A stretch of DNA of 10,832 nt from Candidatus Moraniibacteriota bacterium (GCA_027069365.1 JALXES010000112.1:1-10832); one strand, 5' to 3'; numbered from the stretch's first letter, positions 1-7,258 are shown. A program made the numbers and translations. Notes: generated by a model not told the origin, from the sequence alone.

Positions 1-26
1 TGTCGCTGATAGATGTGTGACAATTG

Positions 27-58
27 CCCCCTCACGCTCAGGGACGAGTGTGAGGGGG
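27..58. terminator. strong hairpin downstream of tgt, best as a plus-strand intrinsic terminator
   Basis: Bases 27-35 (CCCCCTCAC) pair perfectly with 50-58 (GTGAGGGGG), and 37-39 pair with 46-48 around a six-base loop. Read as plus-strand RNA, the intervening 36/49 pair is a G-U wobble, so the stem is 13 bp without a break, and it is followed by ATTTTATTT, a good U-tract. Read as minus-strand RNA the same pair is a C-A mismatch and the hairpin is followed by CAATTGTC, without a U-run. It therefore looks built mainly to stop transcription entering from the left, from a convergent gene outside the window, although the GC-rich stem could also block or protect the tgt transcript end. Confidence 0.75.
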
Positions 59-61
59 ATT

Positions 62-1219
62 TTATTTGTCCATTATCTGTGAGCGTAATATATACATCAG
101 CTGTGCATAAAAGGCAAGGTTGTGGCGTGCCAGGATGGCCGGTCCCAGCGGGTCATTGACCTTGAGGAGGTGGTGCACGTACGCATATGTATAGGTCGCC
201 TCACCATTGTGTATCGGCACGTGCAGCGCACGCATGTCCGTGCGGTGTGTCGCAGTGCGCACGTTTACGTAGTTATAAAAAGGTGTATATGTCCCGGTCG
301 TCAGAAATTGCGCGATGCGCTCCCGAGCGTCTTGCGTCCACATAAAGGCGCGGCCGTGGCGACCCTCATGCGTAGGGATAACGCAATCAAACATCTCCCA
401 CCCCATCCGCACACACCGCACGATATCTTCCGGCGTTCCAATACCGAGCGCAAAGGCAAGCGATGTTTCCGGAATGAGTGCTGCCGTCTGCGCAAGCACG
501 TCCTCCATGAGGCGGCCCTGCGCGTCAATGTGTCGCCCACCAAAGCCAATGCCGTCCCAGTGCGTGTTGCCACATCCGTCATCAATGCGCTGCGCCACAT
601 CAACGAGCCCCTGCGCACATCGCGTGCGCAGCTCCGCATACGGCCCACCTTGGATAACAGCAAAGAGTTTGGGGCGCGTTTCTTGTGTCCAGCCGCGCAC
701 ACGCGCTTGCGTGGCATATGCCCTCCGACAGCGCGCCGCCCAGCGGATGGTGCGCTCCACCGCTGCAGCAATATCATCGTACGACGCCGTATTTGGCCGT
801 GGGTCATCCAGCACTACCATCATGTCCACGCCCAAGTCCGCTTGGATGCTGATGGACTTCTCCGGCGTCAAGAGATGTTGTGAGCCATCCACGACACTAC
901 GAAACCGCGCACCCTCTTCCACAATTGTGCCGAGCTGTGCGTTCTTGTGGATGAGTGAGTAGACCTGATAGCCTCCACTGTCAGACAACAGTGGCCGCTC
1001 CCACCCCATCAATGCGTGCACACCGCCAACGCGACGGACGACATCCATGCCCGGCTGCAGCATGAGATGGTAGGTGTTGACCACCATTTCCGTGATGCCC
1101 GTCGCGCGCACATCCTCGCGCGCAAGACCGCGGACGCTTGCGCGTGTGGCGTCCGGCATGAAGAACGGCGTCTGTATATCACCGTGTGGTGTGTGAATTG
1201 TGCGTGTCGGGCGCTGCAT
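62..1219 (-). CDS. tgt: divergent tRNA-guanine(34) transglycosylase
   Basis: The Tgt family swaps guanine 34 of tRNAs with GUN anticodons for a 7-deazaguanine (preQ1 or queuine) on the way to queuosine. With the ATG at 1219 the protein has 385 residues. Family marks are visible: DSGGYQVYSL from residue 80, LDD at 137-139, QGG at 190-192, GG at 227-228, GIGTPED near 260, and FDCVIPT with the expected nucleophile Asp278. The usual zinc site is not intact: the positions of the three cysteines of the CxCxxC motif are Pro335, His337 and Glu340, while the fourth ligand, His366, remains. The substrate loop after GG reads RHIDA instead of the usual LAVGE. About 19 extra residues lie between the nucleophile and the former zinc site, and the C-terminal tail is short. 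The ATG overlaps the upstream stop by one base (TGATG), implying translational coupling; an in-frame TTG precedes it at 1222. Family membership is certain; base specificity is not. Confidence 0.93.
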   Translation of the reverse strand: MQRPTRTIHTPHGDIQTPFFMPDATRASVRGLAREDVRATGITEMVVNTYHLMLQPGMDVVRRVGGVHALMGWERPLLSDSGGYQVYSLIHKNAQLGTIVEEGARFRSVVDGSQHLLTPEKSISIQADLGVDMMVVLDDPRPNTASYDDIAAAVERTIRWAARCRRAYATQARVRGWTQETRPKLFAVIQGGPYAELRTRCAQGLVDVAQRIDDGCGNTHWDGIGFGGRHIDAQGRLMEDVLAQTAALIPETSLAFALGIGTPEDIVRCVRMGWEMFDCVIPTHEGRHGRAFMWTQDARERIAQFLTTGTYTPFYNYVNVRTATHRTDMRALHVPIHNGEATYTYAYVHHLLKVNDPLGPAILARHNLAFYAQLMYILRSQIMDK

Positions 1220-3117
1220 CAATTTCGTACCATACCACCTCTGGTCGTTGGGTCCTCACTCAACGCCGTTGTCTTTGCCTGACCAACAATTCTGATATTC
1301 GTATTTGTAAACGTGTCATGTGCGGTAAACACCGATTCTTTGAGCAGCGGCACTGCTTCACCAACTTGGTCAATCGTTGGTGTGACGGAAATTTGGAAGC
1401 GCACTTCCCGTGCCTTGCGGAAGTAGCCTGTACCGTTCTCTACCTCACCAAGGTGCCACACGATTTTGTGTGTGCGCGGATTGAATTGGAGCGTTTCACT
1501 CTCCGGGAATGTGACGCCCTCCCAGTGGACAGATGTTGGTAGAAATGCCTCCACCTTGGCATTCGTCAGCACGTTCGTCGCATTTGTCAGCGTCCATCGG
1601 ATAGTAAATGTCGTTTTCTCATTGACAATCGGCGGGACGGGTCCGGTATTTTTGATGGTGAAGTCATCATAGAAGCCTTCTGTGGTAAAGCGCACCGGAC
1701 TAGCAAGTTTGATGCGCAGTGTATTGCTGGAGATAACTTTATTCTCTCCAATCGGCGTTGGGACATCAGGGCTGTCAATTTCCGCCGTTGTTGAGATGAC
1801 CAAATTGCGGTCGCTGTCGTCACGTACCGTAATATCACTGCGCACCGGGATAGTAAAATCAATACGCCCGCCCTGCCCCGGTGCAAGTAGCGCAAGTGCA
1901 GGGATGTCCGCCGCACGCCACACGATGGAGCGCGTCTGCGCTTCCAGCGAGCCGCCACTGGAGCCCAAACGCAAATCCGTATAGTCCAGGATACGGTCAT
2001 CAAATTTCAGCCTCACCACAACGTCACGCAAGCCGAGGTCACTCGTGTTCTTGTAAATGAGTGTATAGCTGAGGTTCTCACCGGCGTGGGCGACATACGT
2101 CGTTGCATTGTTCACACGTTGCGTGATTGTCAGTGCCGCTTGCGCAATGCGTGTCGTCCACTCTTCGCGAGCAAGCACACTGCGCGTCGCACCATTGTGC
2201 AGTGCAAGCGTAAAGACCGACATCTTGACATCGTCCACTACGCCACTGAGCATGCCGCGAATACGCACACGCCCTTCGGTCCCCGGCGCGATTGTCCCCA
2301 ACTGCCACACATGGTCTCCATCAGCCGCCTCCGGCTCCGCAGACTGCAGTGTGAAACCTTGCGGAAAATCCGCTACGAGTGTGACGTTCTCGTAGGACTG
2401 TGTGCTGCTGTTGGTGTAGCGCACGATGTACTCAATCACGCCGTTGTTTGGCACGGACTTCTGTGCATCCACCGTAAGTGACAACCCTTCACGACTGCGC
2501 ATCAACCCCAGCCGCTGTTCACGCACGACGCGCTTCCCGGTCGTGGATGGCACGGCCGAGAGTACCGCCTTGATGTAGATTTCACTATCCGCAAAATCTT
2601 CAAAGCGCCCCTGAATGCGGACATCCTTTGTCTCATGCGGTGCAATCTCCCCGATGATAAGCGTACTGTGGTCGCTACTGTCGTAGCGTACGCCACTTGC
2701 TTCATCAATGATGAACGCCGGCGTGTGCTCAATCTCAAGCCGCGCATCTGTGAGCGTAACACTGTTGTCGTTGGTGTAGCGCACGGTGTACGTTGCGGCC
2801 ATACCGCTACCAACCGTTGTCGGACCATCAATCGTCACTGTCAGGCGCTGCACATCAAAGAGGTGTGCGCGAATTGTGATAAACGTCCATGCAGCAAAGA
2901 GTAACAGCACAACAACACCGAAAGCTATTGCGATGCGCAATAGTGGACCGCGCCATGAGCGCTCCAGCCCCTCGCGTTCTTGCGCCTGCCACGGAGACTC
3001 TTCTCCCAAACGGTTCTGCGCCGTGCGGCTCTTATCCGGATTGTAGATGGTCTTCTCGTGCGCGCGCTTGCGTGCATCGTTTTGATAGAGCTCTTTCTTG
3101 AGGTCACCAAGTGCCAT
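1219..3117 (-). CDS. single-pass membrane protein with DUF11-like repeats
   Basis: The protein has 632 residues. Residues 1-57 are charged and have no signal peptide, so they are probably cytoplasmic. One hydrophobic segment follows at about 58-82 (core IAIAFGVVVLLLFAAW). The rest should lie outside the membrane and consists of about four related beta-sandwich units (about 90-205, 211-330, 327-470, 473-612), each opening with a DUF11-type pattern: YTVRYTN at 110-116, YIVRYTN at 230-236, YTLIYKN at 351-357, and TIRWTLTN at 505-512. Such repeats are typical of bacterial surface adhesion or scaffold proteins; no enzymatic motif is seen. There is no sortase or other C-terminal anchor. It is the first gene of a unit with its own promoter (3151-3159) and is coupled to tgt by a one-base overlap, although no functional link is known. 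No clear Shine-Dalgarno precedes the ATG at 3117. Its exact role is unknown. Confidence 0.85.
   Translation of the reverse strand: MALGDLKKELYQNDARKRAHEKTIYNPDKSRTAQNRLGEESPWQAQEREGLERSWRGPLLRIAIAFGVVVLLLFAAWTFITIRAHLFDVQRLTVTIDGPTTVGSGMAATYTVRYTNDNSVTLTDARLEIEHTPAFIIDEASGVRYDSSDHSTLIIGEIAPHETKDVRIQGRFEDFADSEIYIKAVLSAVPSTTGKRVVREQRLGLMRSREGLSLTVDAQKSVPNNGVIEYIVRYTNSSTQSYENVTLVADFPQGFTLQSAEPEAADGDHVWQLGTIAPGTEGRVRIRGMLSGVVDDVKMSVFTLALHNGATRSVLAREEWTTRIAQAALTITQRVNNATTYVAHAGENLSYTLIYKNTSDLGLRDVVVRLKFDDRILDYTDLRLGSSGGSLEAQTRSIVWRAADIPALALLAPGQGGRIDFTIPVRSDITVRDDSDRNLVISTTAEIDSPDVPTPIGENKVISSNTLRIKLASPVRFTTEGFYDDFTIKNTGPVPPIVNEKTTFTIRWTLTNATNVLTNAKVEAFLPTSVHWEGVTFPESETLQFNPRTHKIVWHLGEVENGTGYFRKAREVRFQISVTPTIDQVGEAVPLLKESVFTAHDTFTNTNIRIVGQAKTTALSEDPTTRGGMVRN
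2410..2791 (-). repeat. internal near-identical repeat pair in the DUF11-like gene
   Basis: The 22-base stretches at 2410-2431 and 2770-2791 differ at one base and lie 360 bp (120 codons) apart in the same frame. They encode the YTVRYTN / YIVRYTN strands that open the first two DUF11-like units. They support an origin of these units by duplication. Confidence 0.7.
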
Positions 3118-3150
3118 AGGTATTGTTTTAGAAATCTCGCGCTTTCTTGT

Positions 3151-3159
3151 AGTATACCA
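3151..3159 (-). promoter_or_regulatory. extended -10 promoter for the DUF11-like gene and tgt
   Basis: The minus strand reads TGGTATACT: a TATACT -10 box with a TG extension. No good -35 is found 16-18 bases upstream, which is common for extended -10 promoters. It lies 33 bases in front of the ATG at 3117 and just after the clpP terminator. The same 9-mer precedes nusA and the FimT-like gene. Confidence 0.65.
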
Positions 3160-3166
3160 TCAATCA

Positions 3167-3196
3167 CCAAAACACACGACTGCTGTGTCGTGTGTT
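3167..3196 (-). terminator. intrinsic terminator after clpP
   Basis: On the minus strand AACACACGAC (3196-3187) and GTCGTGTGTT (3180-3171) form a perfect 10-bp stem around a six-base loop. The 3' arm runs directly into a short U-run (TTTT, 3172-3169). It starts 10 bases after the clpP stop codon and ends the nusA-ppa-tig-clpP unit. The stem is only half GC and the U-run is short, so termination may be partial. Confidence 0.7.
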
Positions 3197-3206
3197 AGCG
3201 GTGCAC

Positions 3207-3779
3207 TTACTTGATAACCTTGTCCACAATGCCGTAGCGGCGTGCCTCCTGGGCTGTCATGAAGTAGTCACGGTCCGTGTCTTTCTCCAGTTGTGCAACG
3301 CTCTTGCCGGTGTGCTTGGCAAGAATATCATTGAGGCGTTTCTTGATCTTGAGAATGTGTGTCGCATGAATGTGCACGTCGGATGCCTGCCCCTGTGCGC
3401 CACCGAGTACTTGGTGAATCATGACCTCACTGTGCGGTAGTGCCATACGCTTGCCCTTTGCGCCGGCCGCAAGTAGCACCGCACCGGCAGACGCCGCTTG
3501 TCCCACGCAGATTGTCCGCACATCCGACTTGATGTATTGCATCGTGTCATAGATTGCCAGTGCGCTGGATACAGCGCCACCGGGCGAGTTGATGTACATG
3601 GTAATGTCCGCCTCACCATCCTGCGCTTCCAGAAAGAGCAGTTGCGCAATGACAACATTCGCAACACTGTCATCAATGCCCGTTCCCAAAAAGACAATGC
3701 GGTCTTTGAGGAGGCGCGAGTAGATGTCGTACACGCGCTCTCCTTGCGGCGTTTTGTCAATGATGGTTGGTATCAACAT
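3207..3779 (-). CDS. clpP: ATP-dependent Clp protease proteolytic subunit
   Basis: ClpP forms the barrel-shaped cytoplasmic serine peptidase that degrades proteins unfolded and fed in by Clp ATPases such as ClpX or ClpA/C. The 190-residue product is full length. The catalytic triad is in the expected places: Ser97 in GQAASAGA, His122 in MIHQ, and Asp171 in DRDYFM. The oxyanion region NSPGGAV is at 64-70. There is almost no propeptide, since the mature-type PTIID starts at residue 4. It follows tig by 14 bases, and AAGGG just before the ATG at 3779 is a reasonable ribosome binding site. The tig-clpP order is common in bacteria, but clpX does not follow: a terminator and an unrelated unit come next. 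Confidence 0.97.
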   Translation of the reverse strand: MLIPTIIDKTPQGERVYDIYSRLLKDRIVFLGTGIDDSVANVVIAQLLFLEAQDGEADITMYINSPGGAVSSALAIYDTMQYIKSDVRTICVGQAASAGAVLLAAGAKGKRMALPHSEVMIHQVLGGAQGQASDVHIHATHILKIKKRLNDILAKHTGKSVAQLEKDTDRDYFMTAQEARRYGIVDKVIK

Positions 3780-3793
3780 ACGTTTGTGTTCCC

Positions 3794-5098
3794 TTATGCC
3801 TCACACGTCTCCAAGTAGTCAAAGACGGCCTCCTGCCGCAGCATTGCCGTGGCATAGTCATACAGGTGCGCCAGGTCAACCTTCTTCTTGGCCTCCTCCT
3901 GTCCACCGTACATGCTCATGAGTTTCTGCATCTCTGCCTCCACCTTCTTTGTGTCCGGCTCAATATGCTCTGTGTCGGCAATGTAGTCCAGTGCCAGACC
4001 AATCTTTGCACGTTGTTCTGCCTGCGGTCGCCAGTCTTTGCGCAAGTCTTCCTTGGTCTTGCCCACGCGCTCCAGCATCTCGTCCAGCGTGGTACCGCTC
4101 TGAGAGAGCTGTTGCGCAAACTGCTGTTCCATGCGGTCGATTTCATTTTCAATGAGCTGTTCCGGTAACTCGCCGCGGACATGCTGCGCGAGCTCTTCTG
4201 CGAGGCCCTCACGCAATGACTGCTTGGCTGCATTCTTTTTCTCCGCTTCCATGCCCGCGCGCATCTTTGCTTTGAGGTCAGCGAGGTCTGTGATATCCTT
4301 GCCCGCCTTCTGTGCAAATGCATCATCAATCTCCGGCACAATTTGCTCCTCGACGCGATTGAGTGTGATGGTGAATTCCGCGTCCTTGCCCGCCAGCTCC
4401 TTCGCGTGGTACTTCTCGGGGAATGGCAATGTCACCGTCTTCTCCTCACCGGCAACCATGCCGATGATTGCGTCCTCAAAACCGGGGATAAATGTCTTGC
4501 TGCCCAGGACGAGCGGATGATTGGTCCCGGTACCACCCTCAATCGGCTTGCCGTCCACTGTCACTGTAAAGTCAATGTGCGCCACATCCTTCTCACGTGC
4601 CGGACGGTCCGCCAAAACGTGTTCAGCCTGCTGCTGCGCCATTTTTGAGAGTTCTTCATCCACGGCGCTCTCGTCCACCGTCACGTCAGCTGCCGCAGTG
4701 AGTTCCGCGCGCTTCTTCGCGATTGCCTTTTTCCAGTTTTTAGCAAGCGTAATCTCCGGCAATACTGTCACGGTTGCCGTAAAGACCAAGTCATTGCCCT
4801 CGGCGAGTTTCTCCACCTGAACCTCCGGCTGTGCGATTGCTTTGATGTCGTGCCCTTTGATAGCGCGCGCATAGGCCTTCTTGATGGCACGCTCTGCTGC
4901 CTCCGCAATAACCGCGTCGCGCCCAACTTCACGCATCACAACATCCTTTGGCACTTTGCCCTTGCGAAAGCCAGGCGCTTTGATGTGCGCGCCAAAGTGC
5001 TCTGCAGCAGCATCAATCTCCGCCCCCCACTCTTGTGCCGGCACTGTAATTGTGAGTTTCTTTTGCGACTTCTCCAGGTCTGTAACTGTAACGTTCAT
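3794..5098 (-). CDS. tig: trigger factor, ribosome-associated chaperone and prolyl isomerase
   Basis: Trigger factor binds ribosomal protein L23 at the exit tunnel and shelters nascent chains. The 434-residue product, close to the 432 of E. coli, has all three parts. The N-terminal ribosome-binding domain carries GFRKGKVP at 43-50, the same positions as in E. coli. The FKBP-like PPIase domain spans about 160-250 ([18 protein letters not shown] at 197-214). The helical C-terminal chaperone arms span about 255-434. The ORF stays open upstream to 5251, but that would overlap most of the end of ppa and add 51 unrelated residues; the ATG at 5098 starts the conserved [10 protein letters not shown] and leaves a 22-base gap after ppa. 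The Shine-Dalgarno is weak. Likely co-transcribed from the nusA promoter. Confidence 0.96.
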   Translation of the reverse strand: MNVTVTDLEKSQKKLTITVPAQEWGAEIDAAAEHFGAHIKAPGFRKGKVPKDVVMREVGRDAVIAEAAERAIKKAYARAIKGHDIKAIAQPEVQVEKLAEGNDLVFTATVTVLPEITLAKNWKKAIAKKRAELTAAADVTVDESAVDEELSKMAQQQAEHVLADRPAREKDVAHIDFTVTVDGKPIEGGTGTNHPLVLGSKTFIPGFEDAIIGMVAGEEKTVTLPFPEKYHAKELAGKDAEFTITLNRVEEQIVPEIDDAFAQKAGKDITDLADLKAKMRAGMEAEKKNAAKQSLREGLAEELAQHVRGELPEQLIENEIDRMEQQFAQQLSQSGTTLDEMLERVGKTKEDLRKDWRPQAEQRAKIGLALDYIADTEHIEPDTKKVEAEMQKLMSMYGGQEEAKKKVDLAHLYDYATAMLRQEAVFDYLETCEA

Positions 5099-5120
5099 GC
5101 TTGTAGTGATTAGAGACTTC

Positions 5121-5660
5121 TTATGTTGTTTTCTTTGGGTACTTCTCCGCATACATGCGAATGCCCTTTTGGACAGCTTCGCGCGCTGCGTGCACGTCGT
5201 CAAAGCCTGTGACTTCCACGACTTTGTTATCAATTGACTTGTATGTCTCAAAGAAGTGCTTCATCTCCTTGAGTGTGTGCGGATTGACGTCCGAGATGTC
5301 TGTAACAGCATCCCACCGTGGATCATCGCTTGGCACAGCGATAACCTTGTCGTCGCACTCTCCGCTGTCAACCATGCGCATGACCCCTACAACGCGCGCT
5401 TCTACCATGACACCTGTTGCCAGCGGGTAGGTTGTCAGCACAGCGACATCCAGTGCGTCACCATCATCCCACAGCGTCTGTGGCACAAACCCGTAGTCTA
5501 GCGGGTAGTCTTGTGCCGTATGCATTGCACGATCCAATTTGATCAGACCTGTTGCCTTGTCAATCTCGTACTTGTTCTTTGTCCCGCGCGGGATTTCAAT
5601 GATAGTGTTGATGATATTTGGTGCGTCATCACCGTACGCAATCTCATGCCACATGTTCAT
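5121..5660 (-). CDS. ppa: family I inorganic pyrophosphatase
   Basis: This soluble Mg-dependent enzyme hydrolyses pyrophosphate released by nucleic acid and aminoacyl-tRNA synthesis. From the ATG at 5660 the product has 179 residues (E. coli: 176 with Met). Active-site residues can be matched to E. coli: Glu22, Lys30, Arg44, Tyr56, Asp66, Asp68, Asp71, Asp98, Asp103 and Lys105. The metal-binding signature reads DGDALD at 66-71: the usual proline (DGDPxD) is alanine, while the three aspartates are kept. An in-frame TTG at 5690 would add ten residues with no family match, so I prefer the ATG that begins MNMWHEI. No Shine-Dalgarno is evident. It lies 36 bases after nusA and 22 before tig, consistent with one operon. 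Confidence 0.95.
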   Translation of the reverse strand: MNMWHEIAYGDDAPNIINTIIEIPRGTKNKYEIDKATGLIKLDRAMHTAQDYPLDYGFVPQTLWDDGDALDVAVLTTYPLATGVMVEARVVGVMRMVDSGECDDKVIAVPSDDPRWDAVTDISDVNPHTLKEMKHFFETYKSIDNKVVEVTGFDDVHAAREAVQKGIRMYAEKYPKKTT

Positions 5661-5696
5661 ATGTGTGTCGTTAAATACGTTAGTTTTCAAGCAAAA

Positions 5697-7112
5697 TTAT
5701 GCAACTTTCTCTGCCTCTTTCTCCGCCGCAACAGCGTCCTCTTGACCCTCTCCCTCATCTGCGGCAGACGCGTCTTGCTCCGACTGCTCGTGTGACGGTG
5801 CTGCGCTACTCTCATCCTCCGTCACGTCTTCTGCTGACGCATCAGCAGTACTCGCAGCATCATCTGCTGCTGTCTCCGCCTCCGTCACATTCTCCGCCGA
5901 CGCTTCCTCCCGGCTCCCCTCCTCTTGCTCTGCAGTGCTGTCTGATTGCTTCTCTCCGGCAGATGCGCCAACGACATCAATATTCCACCCTGTGAGCTTC
6001 ACCGCAAGGCGCACATTCTGTCCCCGCTTGCCGATTGCCAGTGACAGCTGGTCATCCGGGACGATTGCCACAGCTTCTTTCTTCTCATCATCCAACTGCA
6101 CGCTGATGACCTTGGCCGGTGAGAGTGCCGCGCTGATGAACTGCACCGGGTCGGCATCCCACTCAATGATATCCATTTTCTCACCACCTAGCTCATCAAT
6201 AATGGTCTGCACGCGCGTACCGCGCTGTCCCACACAGGAGCCAATCGGATCAACGCCTTCTTCCTCCGTATAAACTGCTACTTTGGCGCGGCTGCCTGCC
6301 TCGCGCGCAATCGCCTTGATCTCCACTGTACCGGCAAAAATCTCCGGCACCTCCAGCTCAAAGAGCCGGCGCACCAACTCCGGGTGTGTGCGTGACACTG
6401 TGATGCCGGGACCCTTCGGATCCTGGGAAACTTCCAAGATGTAGACCTTTAAGCGCATCCCGACCGTATAGTGCTCGCCGCGAATTTGCTCTGAGGGAAA
6501 GAGTACGCCGATAGATTTACCGAGGTCTACAAATACCGTGCGCCCCTCTACGCGCTGCACCACCGCACTGACAACCTCATGCTCACGCCCCTTGTACTCC
6601 TCAAACATCGCATCACGCTCCGCCTCACGCACACGCTGGATGACAACCTGCTTGGCCGTCTGCGCCGCCACGCGACCAAACTCTGTGTGCGGCGGTAGCG
6701 GAAACTCAATGATGTCACCAACCTGTGCATCTTCTTTCTCCTTGCGCGCATCTTCCAGTGTAATGTCACGTTCTTCGTTGAAGCGCGGCAGACGCTCTTC
6801 CTCTTCCCCTTCTGTCTCTGCCTCTGTTGCTGGGGCAACTGCGCCGCCCTCCTCTTCACCTGCCTCTACCACACTAAAATCTCGTGTCGTCTCATCCACA
6901 ACCTCCTTGAGCAAGAAGAACTGCACGCTGCCGTCTTTTTCGTTGAAGATTGCACGGATGTTCTGACCGCGCTTGCCATACTCTTTTTTGTAGGCTGCGG
7001 CAATTGCCGCTTCCACAACACCAATCACCTTATCGCGCGCAATGCCCTTCTCCTCGGCAATCTGCATAACCGCGCTGCCAAATTCTCCCAAAAAGCCTTT
7101 TTCTGCACTCAT
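5697..7112 (-). CDS. nusA: transcription termination/antitermination protein NusA
   Basis: NusA binds RNA polymerase and nascent RNA, promoting pausing, intrinsic termination and antitermination. The 471-residue product has the standard order: an RNA polymerase-binding N-terminal domain (1 to about 165), S1 (about 176-243), KH1 with GSCVGQRG at 291-298, and KH2 with AIGKRGQNV at 359-367. Two additions stand out. An acidic, alanine-rich insertion sits in the N-terminal domain at about 83-108. The tail at about 384-471 is almost entirely Glu, Asp, Ala and Ser, with a near-repeat ASAENVTEAE / ASAEDVTEDE at 404-413 and 425-434. The N-terminus is conserved-looking from the ATG at 7112, preceded by a weak GAGAA. 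rimP, its usual upstream neighbour, is absent; a pilin gene lies upstream. A promoter at 7230-7258 and a hairpin-bearing leader precede it. Confidence 0.97.
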   Translation of the reverse strand: MSAEKGFLGEFGSAVMQIAEEKGIARDKVIGVVEAAIAAAYKKEYGKRGQNIRAIFNEKDGSVQFFLLKEVVDETTRDFSVVEAGEEEGGAVAPATEAETEGEEEERLPRFNEERDITLEDARKEKEDAQVGDIIEFPLPPHTEFGRVAAQTAKQVVIQRVREAERDAMFEEYKGREHEVVSAVVQRVEGRTVFVDLGKSIGVLFPSEQIRGEHYTVGMRLKVYILEVSQDPKGPGITVSRTHPELVRRLFELEVPEIFAGTVEIKAIAREAGSRAKVAVYTEEEGVDPIGSCVGQRGTRVQTIIDELGGEKMDIIEWDADPVQFISAALSPAKVISVQLDDEKKEAVAIVPDDQLSLAIGKRGQNVRLAVKLTGWNIDVVGASAGEKQSDSTAEQEEGSREEASAENVTEAETAADDAASTADASAEDVTEDESSAAPSHEQSEQDASAADEGEGQEDAVAAEKEAEKVA

Positions 7113-7128
7113 ATTTTTCTCAGTTACA

Positions 7129-7194
7129 TCATCTTACTGCACAGATGCACCTGCGCGCACCCTTGCCTGTTATAGAGAAAAAGATCCGCTCCAT
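7129..7194 (-). CDS. possible 21-codon leader ORF in the nusA 5' leader
   Basis: An ATG at 7194, inside the loop of the leader hairpin, opens a 21-codon frame ending in TGA at 7131-7129, 16 bases before the nusA start. GGAAG lies eight bases before this ATG, a better ribosome binding site than nusA itself has. The peptide starts MERIFF and ends CICAVR; I recognise no family. A ribosome initiating here would cover the hairpin, so translation could favour read-through. A chance ORF of this size is quite possible, so this is only a candidate. Confidence 0.22.
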   Translation of the reverse strand: MERIFFSITGKGARRCICAVR

Positions 7195-7205
7195 CGGCGA
7201 ATCTT
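7176..7205 (-). terminator. terminator-like hairpin inside the nusA leader
   Basis: On the minus strand AAGATTCGC (7205-7197) pairs with GCGGATCTT (7189-7181): nine base pairs with one G-U, loop CGATGGA, and a U-rich tail TTTTTCTC beginning in the last stem bases. It sits about 20 bases downstream of the predicted nusA start of transcription and 64 before the ATG. It could end read-through from the pilin genes upstream (stop at 7266), act as an attenuator for nusA, or both. Confidence 0.5.
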
Positions 7206-7229
7206 CCACTCCACAACCGTCTTGCCCTG

Positions 7230-7258
7230 AGTATACCACGCCCGGCACATATGGTCAA
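7230..7258 (-). promoter_or_regulatory. sigma70-type promoter of the nusA operon
   Basis: The minus strand has TTGACC (7258-7253), a 17-base spacer, and TATACT (7235-7230) with a TG extension forming TGGTATACT (7238-7230). This is the best promoter in the window: near-consensus -35, ideal spacing and extended -10. It begins eight bases after the stop of the LamG pilin gene. Predicted transcription would start near 7223, giving a leader of about 110 nt before nusA. Confidence 0.8.

Noticed and set aside
122..883. Plus-strand ORF of 253 codons opposite tgt
   Set aside because: It lies wholly antisense to the well-supported tgt gene, has an arginine- and histidine-rich composition typical of a shadow frame, and shows no family motif.
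2502..2831. Second minus-strand frame of 109 codons inside the DUF11-like gene
   Set aside because: It is arginine- and serine-rich, lies entirely within the real gene and has no recognisable motif.
5099..5251. N-terminal extension of trigger factor by 51 residues
   Set aside because: It would overlap the end of ppa by 131 bases, and the added residues match nothing; the conserved N-terminus starts at the ATG at 5098.
5661..5690. TTG start for the pyrophosphatase
   Set aside because: It adds ten residues not seen in the family; an ATG matching the family N-terminus lies at 5660.
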